A DNA stretch of 64,000 nt from Acidobacteria bacterium UBA2161 (GCA_002328835.1 DCWN01000033.1:130922-194921), one strand, 5' to 3'; shown: positions 16,571 to 25,273, numbered from the stretch's first letter. A program made the numbers and translations. Notes: generated from the sequence alone by a model not told the origin.

Positions 16571-16599
16571 ATTGTAGATCCTCCGCCGTTTGGTGTCCC
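16571..16599 (-). promoter_or_regulatory. Possible promoter for the kinase at 16447
   Basis: On the minus strand, GGGACA (16594-16599), a 17-bp spacer and TACAAT (16571-16576), followed by TGGGCC. It lies 29 bp before the kinase-head remnant at 16542. Confidence 0.45.
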
Positions 16600-16664
16600 G
16601 GCTTTCGGGAGGTTCCTGTGCAGGTGCCCTGCTGGAGGGGACGCCGCGCGATCGCCCCGACCGT

Positions 16665-17456
16665 CTATTCGATCATCTCCGCCGCCAGTTCCTCCTCGAC
16701 GATCTCGCCGCTCTGCACGCTAACGTAGTAGACCTTCGCGTCGTCGCGCGTGTGGACGACGCGCCTGACCTCGGTGCCCTCGAAATAGATCCCCGCGTTG
16801 TTGTCGCAGGCGTAGCCTGGCTTCAGTTCGCCCGAGAGGATCATCCGGTGGTAGTCCGGCCGGCGGGCCTCCTCGGAACTGTAGTGCGGCGAGTGACTGC
16901 CCTCGATGAAGCCGAGGCACTCGACCTTCGTCAGTTCGATCGGCCGCGAGTCGGTCGTGCCCTCGTCGAACCAGCAGAGCGACCCGGCGCTGGCGCCGCC
17001 GAGGACGATGCCCTGGTTCCAGGCCTTTCTGAGCACCTCGTCGATGCCATGGGCCTTCCAGATGACCTGCTGGTTCAAGGTGTTGCCGCCCGAGACGACG
17101 ATCCCGTCCACCGAGAGCAACGCCTCCTCCCAGGTCTGGTCCATCCGCGTGCTGGCGATGAAGCTCCGCTGCACCGAGGGGATGATGTCGAGCGGCGCGC
17201 AGTTCTCGTACCAGCGGGTCGGATTCACCTCGCTGCTGGCCGACGCGGTCGGCAGGTAGCAGATCTTCGGCCGGGACTTGCCGGTCAGCTCGGCCATGTA
17301 CTTGATGAAGGTCGTACCGTAGCCGCCCCCGGCGATCAGGATCTTCGGGGTCGGAGCCTGTGCCGCTGCCGGGCGCGCCGGAGCGGCGGCGAGGTTGGTC
17401 GCACCCAGGCCGACCGTTCCGAGTGCCGTCGACTTGATGAATTCTCGTCGTTCCAT
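16665..17456 (-). CDS. Tat-exported S51-family peptidase (dipeptidase E/cyanophycinase-like)
   Basis: A 263-residue protein. The start at 17456 gives MERREFIKSTALGTVGLG, a short Tat-type signal ending near AAAQAP. The body is an S51 fold: KILIAGGGYG at the start, GKSRPKICYLPTAS, VDGIVVSGGNTLNQQ, and the nucleophile Ser in VLGGASAGSLCWF (G-x-S-A-G-S). DNNAGIYFEGTEV follows near the C-terminus. S51 enzymes cleave Asp-containing dipeptides or cyanophycin; the exported form suggests extracytoplasmic peptide turnover. It is transcribed alone, divergently from the PQQ dehydrogenase gene. Confidence 0.85.
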   Translation of the reverse strand: MERREFIKSTALGTVGLGATNLAAAPARPAAAQAPTPKILIAGGGYGTTFIKYMAELTGKSRPKICYLPTASASSEVNPTRWYENCAPLDIIPSVQRSFIASTRMDQTWEEALLSVDGIVVSGGNTLNQQVIWKAHGIDEVLRKAWNQGIVLGGASAGSLCWFDEGTTDSRPIELTKVECLGFIEGSHSPHYSSEEARRPDYHRMILSGELKPGYACDNNAGIYFEGTEVRRVVHTRDDAKVYYVSVQSGEIVEEELAAEMIE

Positions 17457-17497
17457 GATGGTTCGTTCCTTGGTGGTTGGAGTGGAAAATCGGCCCA

Positions 17498-17503
17498 ATT
17501 CTA
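17498..17503 (-). promoter_or_regulatory. Possible -10 element of the S51 peptidase gene
   Basis: TAGAAT on the minus strand, followed by TGGGCC, 42 bp before the start codon. No good -35. Confidence 0.3.
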
Positions 17504-17611
17504 GGCCTTTGGGCAGGAGAAACAAAACCCCTGGCCCGGGCGTCAGGATGGGGTAGCGCCGGGGTCGGCCCGGGGGGATGGGCGCGAGCGGCGTTCCGGC
17601 GCGCGATTGCC

Positions 17612-17617
17612 TATAAT
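17612..17617 (+). promoter_or_regulatory. Probable -10 element of the PQQ dehydrogenase gene
   Basis: A perfect TATAAT followed by GGGCCC, 41 bp before the start at 17658. The -35 region is not recognisable. Confidence 0.45.
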
Positions 17618-17657
17618 GGGCCCACGAATTGAGGCTCGACCTGACACAGGAGTATCG

Positions 17658-19742
17658 ATGAAACGAACGAGGGAAGGCACGAGGCGTCCGGCCGTCTGGC
17701 TGGTTCTGGCGTGCGGCATCTTGCTGGCCGCGCCGATGGCGGCCACCGCACAGGGCCCGGGGACCGAGAACGGCGAGTGGATGTATCTCGGCGGAGACGC
17801 TTGGCATACGCGCTACTCACCGGCGGACGAGATCGACGCGGACAACTTCGAGCTTCTCGAAGTCGCCTGGGAGTGGGACGCCGCCAGCTTCGGTTCGAGC
17901 ACGAGCCGGGCGACACCGAGCTACATCGACGGCAAGCTGATCACGGTGACCGGCAGCCGCCGCCACGTGATCGCGCTCGACCCGGCGACCGGCGAGCTCA
18001 TCTGGACCTTCAGCGAGCCGAACACGTTCCGGCACGAGTACTCGATGCGGAAGGGCTACGGCAAGGGCATCGCCTACGGCGAGATCGATGGCCGCGGCGT
18101 GGTGTACATCTCGACGCCGGCCTTCTTCCTCCACGCGCTCGACGCCGACACCGGACAGCCGCTCGAGAGTTGGGGTCGGCCGGTGCCGATCGACGGCTTC
18201 CGCGCCAGCGGCACCGTGGACATGGTCGAGGATCTGATCGCCGACTGGGGTCCGTGGGTGAACGCCAACCAGGAGTACGATCCCTACCAGGGGATTCCGC
18301 TCGAATTGGGCTACATCACCAGTTCCTCGCCGCCGATTGTCGTCAACGACGTCGTCGTGGTGGGCAACTCGGCGGAGCAGGGCTACAACCAGACCCGCCA
18401 GGAAAACGTGCCCGGCGACATCCTCGGCTACGACGCGCGGACCGGCGACCTGCTCTGGAAGTTCAACGTCATCCCGCGGCCCGGAGAGTTCGGCCACGAG
18501 ACCTGGGAGAACGACGCCTGGCAGTGGTCTGGCGACGTCTCGTCGTGGGCGCCGATGGCGGCCGACCCCGAGCTGGGTCTGGTCTACATCCCGACCAACG
18601 GCGGCACGATGGACTTCTACGGCGGCTTCCGCCCGGGCGACAACCTGTACACGACGAGCCTGATCGCGCTCGATGTGAGGACCGGGGAGCGGAAGTGGCA
18701 CTACCAGATGGTGCGCCACGATATCTGGAACTACGACACGCCGACCGCGCCTGTCCTGCTCGACGTCGACGTCGACGGCCAGTCGGTGAAGGGGATCTAC
18801 CAGGCGACGAAGCAGGCGTTCCTCTACGCGCTCGACCGCGAGACCGGCGAGCCGATCTGGCCGATCGAGGAACGCGAAGTGCCCGAGTCGAACGTGCCGG
18901 GGGAGAAGCTGTCACCGACCCAGCCGTTCCCGACCAAGCCGGCGCCGTTCGATCTCCAGGGGCGCATGGAAGAGCACCTCATCGACTACACGCCCGAGAT
19001 CAGGGCGCGCGCCCTCGAGGTCGCCCTCGAGAACAGCTCGTTCGCACCGCTGTTCAATCCGCCGACCCACGTTGGCAACGAGCAGGGGCTCGGCGGCGCC
19101 CGGATCTGTCCGGGGTCGACCGGTGGCGTGAACATCACCGGTCCGGCCGTGGCCGACCCGACCTCTGGCGTCATCTTCATCACGTCGCACAGCGGGTGCG
19201 GCACGACGCTGCTGGCCCCGGCGGTCGACTCGCCGCTCGAGAACCGGAACCAGACCGGCACGACGATCGTCGATTGGGCTCGCCAGATCGGCCGCGGTGG
19301 CGGCGGTTTTGGGCGCCGAGGCCCCGACCCCGAGTCGATCGACGGCCTGTCGATCTGGAAGGGTCCGATCGGACGGATCAGCGCGATCGATCTGAACACC
19401 GGCGAGTACCTCTGGGTCATCCCGCACGGTGACGCGCCGACCGAGCAGCAGGAGCTGATTGCGAACCACCCGATGTTGCAGGGCGTCGAGAATGTACCGA
19501 CCAATCCGGGCCGGCGCGGCCACTCGGCGATGACCGTCACGCCGAACCTGCTCCTGGCGTCGGGCCAGCTGGCCGACAACACCGCGACGCTCTTCGCCAT
19601 CGACAAGCAGACGGGCGAGCGGGTGGGCACGGTCGAGATTCCAGGGAACACTCGCTACGGGATGTCGACGTGGGTCCACGACGGAAAGCAGTACGTGATC
19701 ATCCAGCTCGCCGGCGGCCTGGCCGCCATGGCGCTTCCGTAG
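17658..19742 (+). CDS. Secreted PQQ-dependent alcohol/glucose dehydrogenase-type quinoprotein
   Basis: A 694-residue protein. I chose the start at 17658 (ACAGGAG upstream), giving a signal peptide that ends at ATAQ. It is an eight-bladed PQQ propeller: WMYLGGDAWHTRYSPADEID at the N-terminus, LDPATGELIWTF, GVVYISTPAFFLHALDADTG, LGYDARTGDLLWKFNVIPRPGEFGHETW, YIPTNGGTMDFYGG, HDIWNYDTPTAPVL, FLYALDRETGEPIWPIEE and a C-terminal NTRYGMSTWVHDGKQYV. It resembles the glucose-dehydrogenase-like branch, but the N-terminal membrane domain of Gcd is absent. It probably oxidises a sugar or alcohol in the periplasm. A strong terminator follows. Confidence 0.92.
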   Translation: MKRTREGTRRPAVWLVLACGILLAAPMAATAQGPGTENGEWMYLGGDAWHTRYSPADEIDADNFELLEVAWEWDAASFGSSTSRATPSYIDGKLITVTGSRRHVIALDPATGELIWTFSEPNTFRHEYSMRKGYGKGIAYGEIDGRGVVYISTPAFFLHALDADTGQPLESWGRPVPIDGFRASGTVDMVEDLIADWGPWVNANQEYDPYQGIPLELGYITSSSPPIVVNDVVVVGNSAEQGYNQTRQENVPGDILGYDARTGDLLWKFNVIPRPGEFGHETWENDAWQWSGDVSSWAPMAADPELGLVYIPTNGGTMDFYGGFRPGDNLYTTSLIALDVRTGERKWHYQMVRHDIWNYDTPTAPVLLDVDVDGQSVKGIYQATKQAFLYALDRETGEPIWPIEEREVPESNVPGEKLSPTQPFPTKPAPFDLQGRMEEHLIDYTPEIRARALEVALENSSFAPLFNPPTHVGNEQGLGGARICPGSTGGVNITGPAVADPTSGVIFITSHSGCGTTLLAPAVDSPLENRNQTGTTIVDWARQIGRGGGGFGRRGPDPESIDGLSIWKGPIGRISAIDLNTGEYLWVIPHGDAPTEQQELIANHPMLQGVENVPTNPGRRGHSAMTVTPNLLLASGQLADNTATLFAIDKQTGERVGTVEIPGNTRYGMSTWVHDGKQYVIIQLAGGLAAMALP

Positions 19743-19770
19743 GGCGGTGGTGCTGCCATAGCGCGGTGGC

Positions 19771-19788
19771 GCGGGACTTCAGTCCCGC
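19771..19788. repeat. Hairpin GCGGGACTTCAGTCCCGC
   Basis: A 7-bp perfect stem with a TTCA loop, just upstream of the strong terminator. It resembles an intergenic REP-like unit but occurs once in this window. Confidence 0.55.
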
Positions 19789-19801
19789 GGAGCTAGATAG
19801 G

Positions 19802-19835
19802 GGCGGGGCTCGGTGACGAGCCCCGCCATTTTTTT
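19802..19835 (+). terminator. Strong Rho-independent terminator after the PQQ dehydrogenase
   Basis: An 11-bp perfect G+C stem (19802-19812 with 19817-19827), GTGA loop and a run of seven T at 19829-19835. Confidence 0.92.
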
Positions 19836-19882
19836 GTTTCCGGGGCAACGCTAGTGCGGGGCTGAGCCGTCAAAGGGAGAGC

Positions 19883-22306
19883 ATGGAGACGCTCGTCCAG
19901 GATCTACGGATCGCCGCGCGGACGTTCGCGCGCAAGCCATCGTTCTTCGTTGTGGCCGTGGCCACCCTCGCCATCGGCGTGGGCGCGACCACGACGATCT
20001 TCAGCATCGTCGACGGCGTGCTCCTCACACCACTCCCGTACCCCGAGCCCGACCGGATCGTGCGGGTCGGCCAGGTCTCGACGGAACCTGGCCGGATCTA
20101 CGCGATGTCCTACCTCGACTTCAAGGATCTGCAGGCGCGGAACGGGTCGTTCGAGGCGCTCGCCGCGGCGCGTGGCACGCGCGTCACCTTGCTGGGGCGG
20201 GGCGAGCCCGAAGCGCAGCTTGGTGCGTTCGTGTCGCCCGAGTTCTTCGACGTGGTCGGTGTCGCCCCCGCCCTGGGCCGCGTCTTCACACGAGCGGAGG
20301 ACGAGGACTCCGCCGCGGTGGTGGTGATCGCGCACACGCTCTGGGAGCGCCGCTTCGACGCCGATCCGTCGCTTGTCGGGCGGGCCGTGACGCTCGACGG
20401 GATGCCGTTCACCGTCGTCGGCGTTCTGCCGGCCGGTTTCCGCGCGCCCGAGGCCCTCGGTCAAGGTGGCACGCAGCTCTGGATGCCGATCTCAACGATC
20501 GACGCTGAGTCGAGGGCCGAGCGACGGAATTCGATGCTCCAGGGGATCGGCCGACTCGAGGCCGGTGTGCCTCTCGAAGGCGCTCGCGCAGAACTGGAGC
20601 TGCTCGGGGGCCAGTTGCGGGAAGAGTTTCCCCGCGAGTCCGGCGAACACCACTTCGGCCTGTCCCCGCTGTTCCGCCAGACGGTCGGCTCGATCGCGAC
20701 CACGCTGACGGTGCTGCTGGGCGCAGTCGGGGTGCTCCTCCTGATCGCGTGTGGCAATGTCGCGAACCTCCTGCTGGTGCGGGCGAGCGAGCGCGGCCGG
20801 GAGTTCGCCGTGCGCGCCGCGATCGGCGCCGGCCCGGGTCGGATCGTGCGGCAGCTCCTGACCGAGAGCCTGCTCATTGGTCTGGCGGGCGGCCCCGCCG
20901 GCATCGGCGTCGCCTGGAGCGGCGTGAGGGCGTTCATCGCGCTCAGCCCGGGTGACGTGCCGCGCCTGGGTGAGGTTGCCCTCGACGGCGGCGTGCTCGG
21001 ATTCGCCTTTGCGATCTCGGTCGCGACCAGTGTCGTCTTCGGCCTGGCGCCAGCCGTCTCGAGCGCCCGCGCCCGCGCCAACCCGGCGATGGACTTGAAG
21101 GATGGGGCGAAGGGCGTGACCGCGTCGCGTCGCCACGAGCGGCTGAGGAGCGGTCTCGTCGTCGCCGAGACGAGCCTCGCGCTGCTGCTCGTCATCGGCG
21201 CCGGTCTGCTCGTCAACAGCTTCATCCGGCTGAACCAGGTCGACGTCGGTTTCGATCCCGACAACGTGTACGCCATGTCGATCACGCACCCCGAGATCGA
21301 CGGGGCCGACCAGCTCACGGTCTTCTACGGCGAGGTACTCGACGAGGTCGCGGCGCTGCCCGGCGTTGTCGCCGCGGGTGCGACCGCCATCCTCCCGATC
21401 AGTGGCGATTCGATGGGGCAGCGCCTGGCGTTCGAGGGCCGGGCGCCCGGCGACGAGGGGTATCCGGTCACCTACCAGCAGGTCGCGGGAGACTACTTCC
21501 AGGCGATCGGCATCCCCCTGCGGCGCGGGCGCGTCTTCGACGTGCGTGACGGGGCCGGCAGCCCGCTGGTCGCCGTCATCAACGACGCCATGGCCGGCGA
21601 CGTCTTCGGCGACGCCGATCCGCTCGGCCGCCGGTTCTCCATGGGCGAGGACGGCTTGCGTGACGGCGTGTTCGAGATTGTCGGGGTCGTGGGCGACGCG
21701 CGGCAGGCGAGCCTGGTCGACGCCCCAGCGCCCGAGCTGTATCTGGCGTACGCGCAGGCGCCGCGCCGGTCGATGAACATCGTCGTGAAGACCGCCGCCG
21801 CGGACGCGGGCATCCTTCGTGCGATGCGCGAACGGCTCTGGAGCGTCCGGGACGACCTGCCGGTGCTGCGACCGGTCGTCATGCGCCAGTATCTGGCGGG
21901 TTCGGTCGCGGACACGCGCTTCTACACCTGGCTGTTCGTGAGTTTCGGCGTCGTGGCCCTGGCGCTGGCCCTCGTCGGCATCTACGGGACGCTGGCGTAT
22001 GCCGTGGCGCAGCGGGGACGTGAAATGGGGATCCGGATTGCGCTCGGCGCCAGCGGTCGGGCCGTCGTTACGCACATCCTGCGACAGGGAATGGCGCCGG
22101 TCGTCCTTGGGGTCGGCGTCGGCGCGGCAGCCGCCGTGCCGCTCACGCGAGTCCTGGAGTCGATGGTCTTCGGCGTCACCCCGTCCGACCCGGCCACCCT
22201 CGTCGTTGCGGTCGTCGCGGTCCTCCTGACCGCGTTCCTCACCAGCCTGGTGCCGGCTTGCCGCGCCACCAAGCTCGACCCGATTTCGGCCTTGCGCGAC
22301 GAGTAG
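19883..22306 (+). CDS. FtsX/MacB-type ABC transporter permease (acidobacterial duplicated orphan permease)
   Basis: An 807-residue protein. It starts METLVQDLRIAARTFARKPSF, followed by a membrane helix and the typical ATTTIFSIVDGVLLTPLPYP. Two MacB periplasmic domains (about residues 50-245 and 445-650) each precede an FtsX domain (about 265-400 and 680-800), with helices at TLTVLLGAVGVLLLIACGNVANLLLVRASER and a similar block near the end. The C-terminus PACRATKLDPISALRDE is the family signature. There is no partner ATPase next to it, as is usual for these orphan permeases. Likely roles are lipid, lipoprotein or efflux transport, all unproven. A homologous C-terminal remnant lies at 38879-39085. 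Confidence 0.92.
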   Translation: METLVQDLRIAARTFARKPSFFVVAVATLAIGVGATTTIFSIVDGVLLTPLPYPEPDRIVRVGQVSTEPGRIYAMSYLDFKDLQARNGSFEALAAARGTRVTLLGRGEPEAQLGAFVSPEFFDVVGVAPALGRVFTRAEDEDSAAVVVIAHTLWERRFDADPSLVGRAVTLDGMPFTVVGVLPAGFRAPEALGQGGTQLWMPISTIDAESRAERRNSMLQGIGRLEAGVPLEGARAELELLGGQLREEFPRESGEHHFGLSPLFRQTVGSIATTLTVLLGAVGVLLLIACGNVANLLLVRASERGREFAVRAAIGAGPGRIVRQLLTESLLIGLAGGPAGIGVAWSGVRAFIALSPGDVPRLGEVALDGGVLGFAFAISVATSVVFGLAPAVSSARARANPAMDLKDGAKGVTASRRHERLRSGLVVAETSLALLLVIGAGLLVNSFIRLNQVDVGFDPDNVYAMSITHPEIDGADQLTVFYGEVLDEVAALPGVVAAGATAILPISGDSMGQRLAFEGRAPGDEGYPVTYQQVAGDYFQAIGIPLRRGRVFDVRDGAGSPLVAVINDAMAGDVFGDADPLGRRFSMGEDGLRDGVFEIVGVVGDARQASLVDAPAPELYLAYAQAPRRSMNIVVKTAAADAGILRAMRERLWSVRDDLPVLRPVVMRQYLAGSVADTRFYTWLFVSFGVVALALALVGIYGTLAYAVAQRGREMGIRIALGASGRAVVTHILRQGMAPVVLGVGVGAAAAVPLTRVLESMVFGVTPSDPATLVVAVVAVLLTAFLTSLVPACRATKLDPISALRDE

Positions 22307-22351
22307 CCGGGGCCGAATGCCAGCCGAGTTCGCCCGTGCCGGAATCGCGAG

Positions 22352-23671
22352 CTAGGCTCGAGCTCTCGAGAGCCGCGCGAGCGCGAACACTGGGTCGACC
22401 GGCGTCTCGCCCAGCACGGACGCGGCGACGCGTTCGCCGATCGCCGGGCCGTGTTTGAAGCCGTGGCCCGACCCGCCGCCGACGATCCAGACGTTCTCCG
22501 CATCGGGATGCCGGTCGATGATGAAGTTGCTGTCGCGGCTGTTCTCGAACTGGCAGACGCGGGCCAGCAGTAGCGGCGCGTCCTTCATGCCCGGATACCG
22601 GAAGCCGAGATACTCCCGGTGAAACGCGGCCAGCTCGGGATCGGGCGTCCGGTCCACCGTCGTCGGGTCGACGACCCGCACCTTGGTCGGCCCGCCTTCA
22701 GCCATCATGCCACGGTGCTCACCGCCGGGAATGACCGCGGAGGCGGGCGACATCGTGGCGTCGGAGCAGATCGGCATCTGATCCTCCGTGTAGCGCGGAT
22801 CGTCAGCCGGCGTGCCGAAGAAGAACACCTCGTGCCGCGTCGCGCGGATGGAGACGACGCCCGGAAAGAGCTGGCCGAGCCAGGGACCGCAGGCGAAGAC
22901 GAACTGATCCGCGGCCAGCCGCGAGCCGTCGGACAGTGCCACGCTCCCGGCCCCCGATCCGTCGAGCGACGGCGACTCCACGCCAACCTGGCGGTAAGTG
23001 CCGCCCTCCGCCAGGAAGCCGTGCAGCACTTCCTGGCAGGCGAATCGCGCGCGCAGCAGCCCGCCATCGACGTCGAGCAGCGCCCAGTCGACGCCGTCGA
23101 AGTTGATCTGCGGGTACCGACGTTCGAGCGCCGGGCGGTCGAGTTCCTCGACCCGCGCGCCGACCTCGCGCATGTAGGCGGCGGCGTCCCGGGGGCTCCG
23201 ATCAGCGTCGGTGTAAAACGTCATCGCGCCGCACGGGTGGAAGAGGCGGCGGTCCCACCGCGCCTGATGCTCCTGCCAGAGCTGGGTCGACCGCGCGACC
23301 ATCTCCATGTAGACGGGCCGGTACATGTCTCGATTCGTGTACATCGCGCCACTCGCGTACAACTTGCTCTGCGTTATGCGCAGTTCGCCGCCAGAACTGG
23401 CCCGCGCGTTGCCAGGTCCCCAGGCATCGAGCAGCGTGACGCGCGCGCCCTTGCGTTGCAGGTAGAGCGCCGTCCAGCCGCCGAACGCGCCGGCACCGAC
23501 GACGACCACGTGGGGGCGCGCCGGTTGAGCGACACCCGAGGCGTCGGTCCGGCTCGCGGGTCCTTGGGCGAGCAGGGTTGCCGCAGTTGCCTTGAGCACC
23601 GACCGGCGCGTGACGCGCGTCGGCGGTCCGGTTGCCGCGGACGGTGGGTCGGCGGGCGGTTTCGACGACAT
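22352..23671 (-). CDS. Tat-exported FAD-dependent oxidoreductase (DAO/sarcosine-oxidase type)
   Basis: A 439-residue protein. The start at 23671 (MSSKPPAD) lies 8 bp after the preceding gene; the open frame upstream of it is the shadow of that gene. A Tat motif (TRRSVLKATAATLLA) precedes the FAD-binding fold PHVVVVGAGAFGGWTALYLQRKGARVTLLD. SSGGELRITQSKLY and the C-terminal WIVGGGSGHGFKHGPAIGE are hallmarks of the sarcosine/N-methyltryptophan oxidase group, though the covalent-flavin Cys was not identified. It would oxidise an N-methyl or other amino substrate. It is third in an operon behind the candidate selenoprotein and the DsbD-like gene. Confidence 0.86.
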   Translation of the reverse strand: MSSKPPADPPSAATGPPTRVTRRSVLKATAATLLAQGPASRTDASGVAQPARPHVVVVGAGAFGGWTALYLQRKGARVTLLDAWGPGNARASSGGELRITQSKLYASGAMYTNRDMYRPVYMEMVARSTQLWQEHQARWDRRLFHPCGAMTFYTDADRSPRDAAAYMREVGARVEELDRPALERRYPQINFDGVDWALLDVDGGLLRARFACQEVLHGFLAEGGTYRQVGVESPSLDGSGAGSVALSDGSRLAADQFVFACGPWLGQLFPGVVSIRATRHEVFFFGTPADDPRYTEDQMPICSDATMSPASAVIPGGEHRGMMAEGGPTKVRVVDPTTVDRTPDPELAAFHREYLGFRYPGMKDAPLLLARVCQFENSRDSNFIIDRHPDAENVWIVGGGSGHGFKHGPAIGERVAASVLGETPVDPVFALARLSRARA

Positions 23672-23679
23672 GAGCAGGT

Positions 23680-24174
23680 TCAGGGCGCGGTGACGCGCGC
23701 CGTCAGGTCGAAGGTCAGTGTGGCCGGCGCCAGGCAGATCTTGTCGTCGCACGCCTGATACCGGAGGCGGCCGCGCAGCGTCGTGACGCCTTCCGGCGCC
23801 GTCGCCGCGGCCCGCGCGGTGACCGGCAGGCCGAACGTGCCGCCGTAGACGAGCAGATCCTCGTCCGCGCCCTGTAGACGGTAGCGCTCACCGGGCGGGT
23901 AGTGGATGTCGTCGACCTCGAGGTCGGCGGTGGTCTCGAAGTCCAGCGTCAGCGGGATCAGGAACTCGTTCGCCGCCGGGTTGGCTTGCACGTGGAAGTC
24001 GTCGGCGACCGTGATCCGGACCTCCGTCTCGGCGGCCGCGCCCGGCGCGACGTCCAACGTCTCGACCGGTTCGAGGCGCACGACATTCGGCGGCTGGGAC
24101 GCCACCGGAGCGATGACGCCGGCGATCCCGGCCAGCACGAGGATGCCGATGCCGACGCCGAGCCCACGGCGCAT
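23680..24174 (-). CDS. Secreted DsbD alpha-domain-like thiol:disulfide partner
   Basis: A 164-residue protein with an N-terminal signal or anchor (GLGVGIGILVLAGIAGVIAPVAS). The mature part is one immunoglobulin-like DsbD N-terminal domain: VADDFHVQANPAANEFLIPLTL, a YPPGERYRL strand, then LRGRLRYQACDDKICLAP near the end. The CxxxxC pair is the usual redox-active pair of DsbD-alpha domains. The start codon overlaps the stop of the selenoprotein-like gene (TGATG at 24176-24172), so translation is coupled. The likely role is a periplasmic reductant shuttle, probably exchanging electrons with the neighbouring thioredoxin-like protein. Confidence 0.86.
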   Translation of the reverse strand: MRRGLGVGIGILVLAGIAGVIAPVASQPPNVVRLEPVETLDVAPGAAAETEVRITVADDFHVQANPAANEFLIPLTLDFETTADLEVDDIHYPPGERYRLQGADEDLLVYGGTFGLPVTARAAATAPEGVTTLRGRLRYQACDDKICLAPATLTFDLTARVTAP

Positions 24175-24761
24175 CACGACTCCGAGAGCAAGGCGTCCAG
24201 CCTCGCCTTGAGCCCGACTAGCCTGGCGTCGAAGTTCATGCTGTCGAGCAGGGAATAGAACCTGATCGTCCCCGTCTTGTCGATGATGAGGTTGCCGGCG
24301 ATCGGCACCTGATCGCGCGGTAGATCGGGCTGCACGCCGTCCGGCGCGTACGACGTCGAGATGACGCCGTCGCCGTCGAGCAGGATCGGCACCGTATAGC
24401 CCATCTTGTCGGCCCAGGCGGTCGTGAGCTCCTTCGATTCCAGGACATCGACGACGATGACCTGGACCTCACGATCGGCGTAGTCGTGTGAGAGTTGCTC
24501 GAGGTGCGGAGCCTCCGCACCGCAGAACGGTCACCAGCTGGCTGCGAAGTGCAGCACGACGAACTTGTTGCCGCGAAGACCGCCAAGCGATACGGTCTCG
24601 CCGCTCGTCGTGACCAGCTCGATGTCCGGCGCGGTCTGGCCGATCCATGGATGATTCGCCGTCGCCGGCTCGTCTGGCTGCTGGGCTGCCGGGGGGGACG
24701 CGATGACGACCGCCATTGCCAACCCGAGCGCGAGCGTAAGGGGCCGCGAACGTGACGTCAT
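24174..24761 (-). CDS. TlpA-like thioredoxin, candidate selenoprotein (UxxC active site encoded by UGA)
   Basis: A 195-position frame with one in-frame TGA at 24531-24533 (codon 77). Start at 24761 (AGGAG 6 nt upstream of this ATG; another ATG at 24767 is too close). A signal peptide ends near AAQQ. A redoxin/TlpA domain follows: IGQTAPDIELVTTSGETVSLGGLRGNKFVVLHFAASW, then the TGA, then PFCGAEAPHLEQL and a normal thioredoxin-fold C-terminus (YTVPILLDGDG, PIAGNLIIDKTGTIRFY). The TGA is exactly where the first Cys of the TlpA CxxC stands, giving U77-P-F-C80. An SECIS-like hairpin lies 17 nt after the UGA. The frame is open on both sides, the downstream gene is translationally coupled, and the second Cys is intact, all of which argue against random decay. 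Without Sec insertion it would be a 76-residue fragment. selABCD must be sought elsewhere. Confidence 0.82.
24503..24521 (-). promoter_or_regulatory. Bacterial SECIS-like hairpin
   Basis: On the mRNA strand an 8-bp perfect stem (GGUGCGGA with UCCGCACC) has a GGC loop; opening the A-U pair gives a 7-bp stem with AGGCU. The loop begins 17 nt after the UGA, inside the range known for bacterial SECIS elements, and starts with G residues as expected. Coding constraint alone does not require such a stem. Confidence 0.7.
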
Positions 24762-24805
24762 GTACATCTCCTGAGCCGGCGACGGCTGTGATTCCGCCGG
24801 CCAGA

Positions 24806-25273
24806 TCAGCCTACATCGGCCAGGATGCGCGCGCGAACCCTCGCCGCATCCTGCAACAGCTGCGCCTCGAATTGCGCGTGGTCCGCGTCCTCGCCCTTGG
24901 CTCGCAGGACGAAGATGGCCCGTGCTCTATCGGCACGCGGCGCGTCCAGCGGAATGAGGCCGATGCCCAGCACCACCCGATCGAGTTGACCGGTGTAGAG
25001 GGTTTCCTCGCAGTACACAACGTCGGGTGACGTCGCAGCGGGCGCCTCGTTGAGGGCTTCGATCTTGGGGCAGTGAAAGGCGCAGGTCCCGTCGGCGACC
25101 GGCCACACCTCGAAGCAGCGCTTGCCGAACCACTCTTTCGGCACGAACGCCCGCGCCGGCTGGTTCACGTAGACCAACTCCATCCGTTCGGAGACGACGA
25201 CACACGCGTCGCCCTCCTCGTCGAGGAAGTGCCACCGAAGCGCCGTTTCATCGCGGAGCGGCGGATCGTGCAT
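24806..25273 (-). CDS. Small PAS-type sensor-domain protein
   Basis: A 155-residue soluble protein with a single PAS-like fold: DACVVVSERMELVYVNQPARAFVPKEWFGKRCFEVWP, then ...VVYCEETLYTGQLDRVVLGIGLIPLD as the sheet strands, and a helical C-terminus rich in Arg and Ala. The Cys-containing insert GTCAFHCPK could bind a ligand or metal, but this is speculation. There is no output domain, so it may act by protein partnering. No ribosome site is obvious before the ATG at 25273. It lies upstream of the candidate selenoprotein gene on the same strand with a 45-bp gap. Confidence 0.72.
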   Translation of the reverse strand: MHDPPLRDETALRWHFLDEEGDACVVVSERMELVYVNQPARAFVPKEWFGKRCFEVWPVADGTCAFHCPKIEALNEAPAATSPDVVYCEETLYTGQLDRVVLGIGLIPLDAPRADRARAIFVLRAKGEDADHAQFEAQLLQDAARVRARILADVG

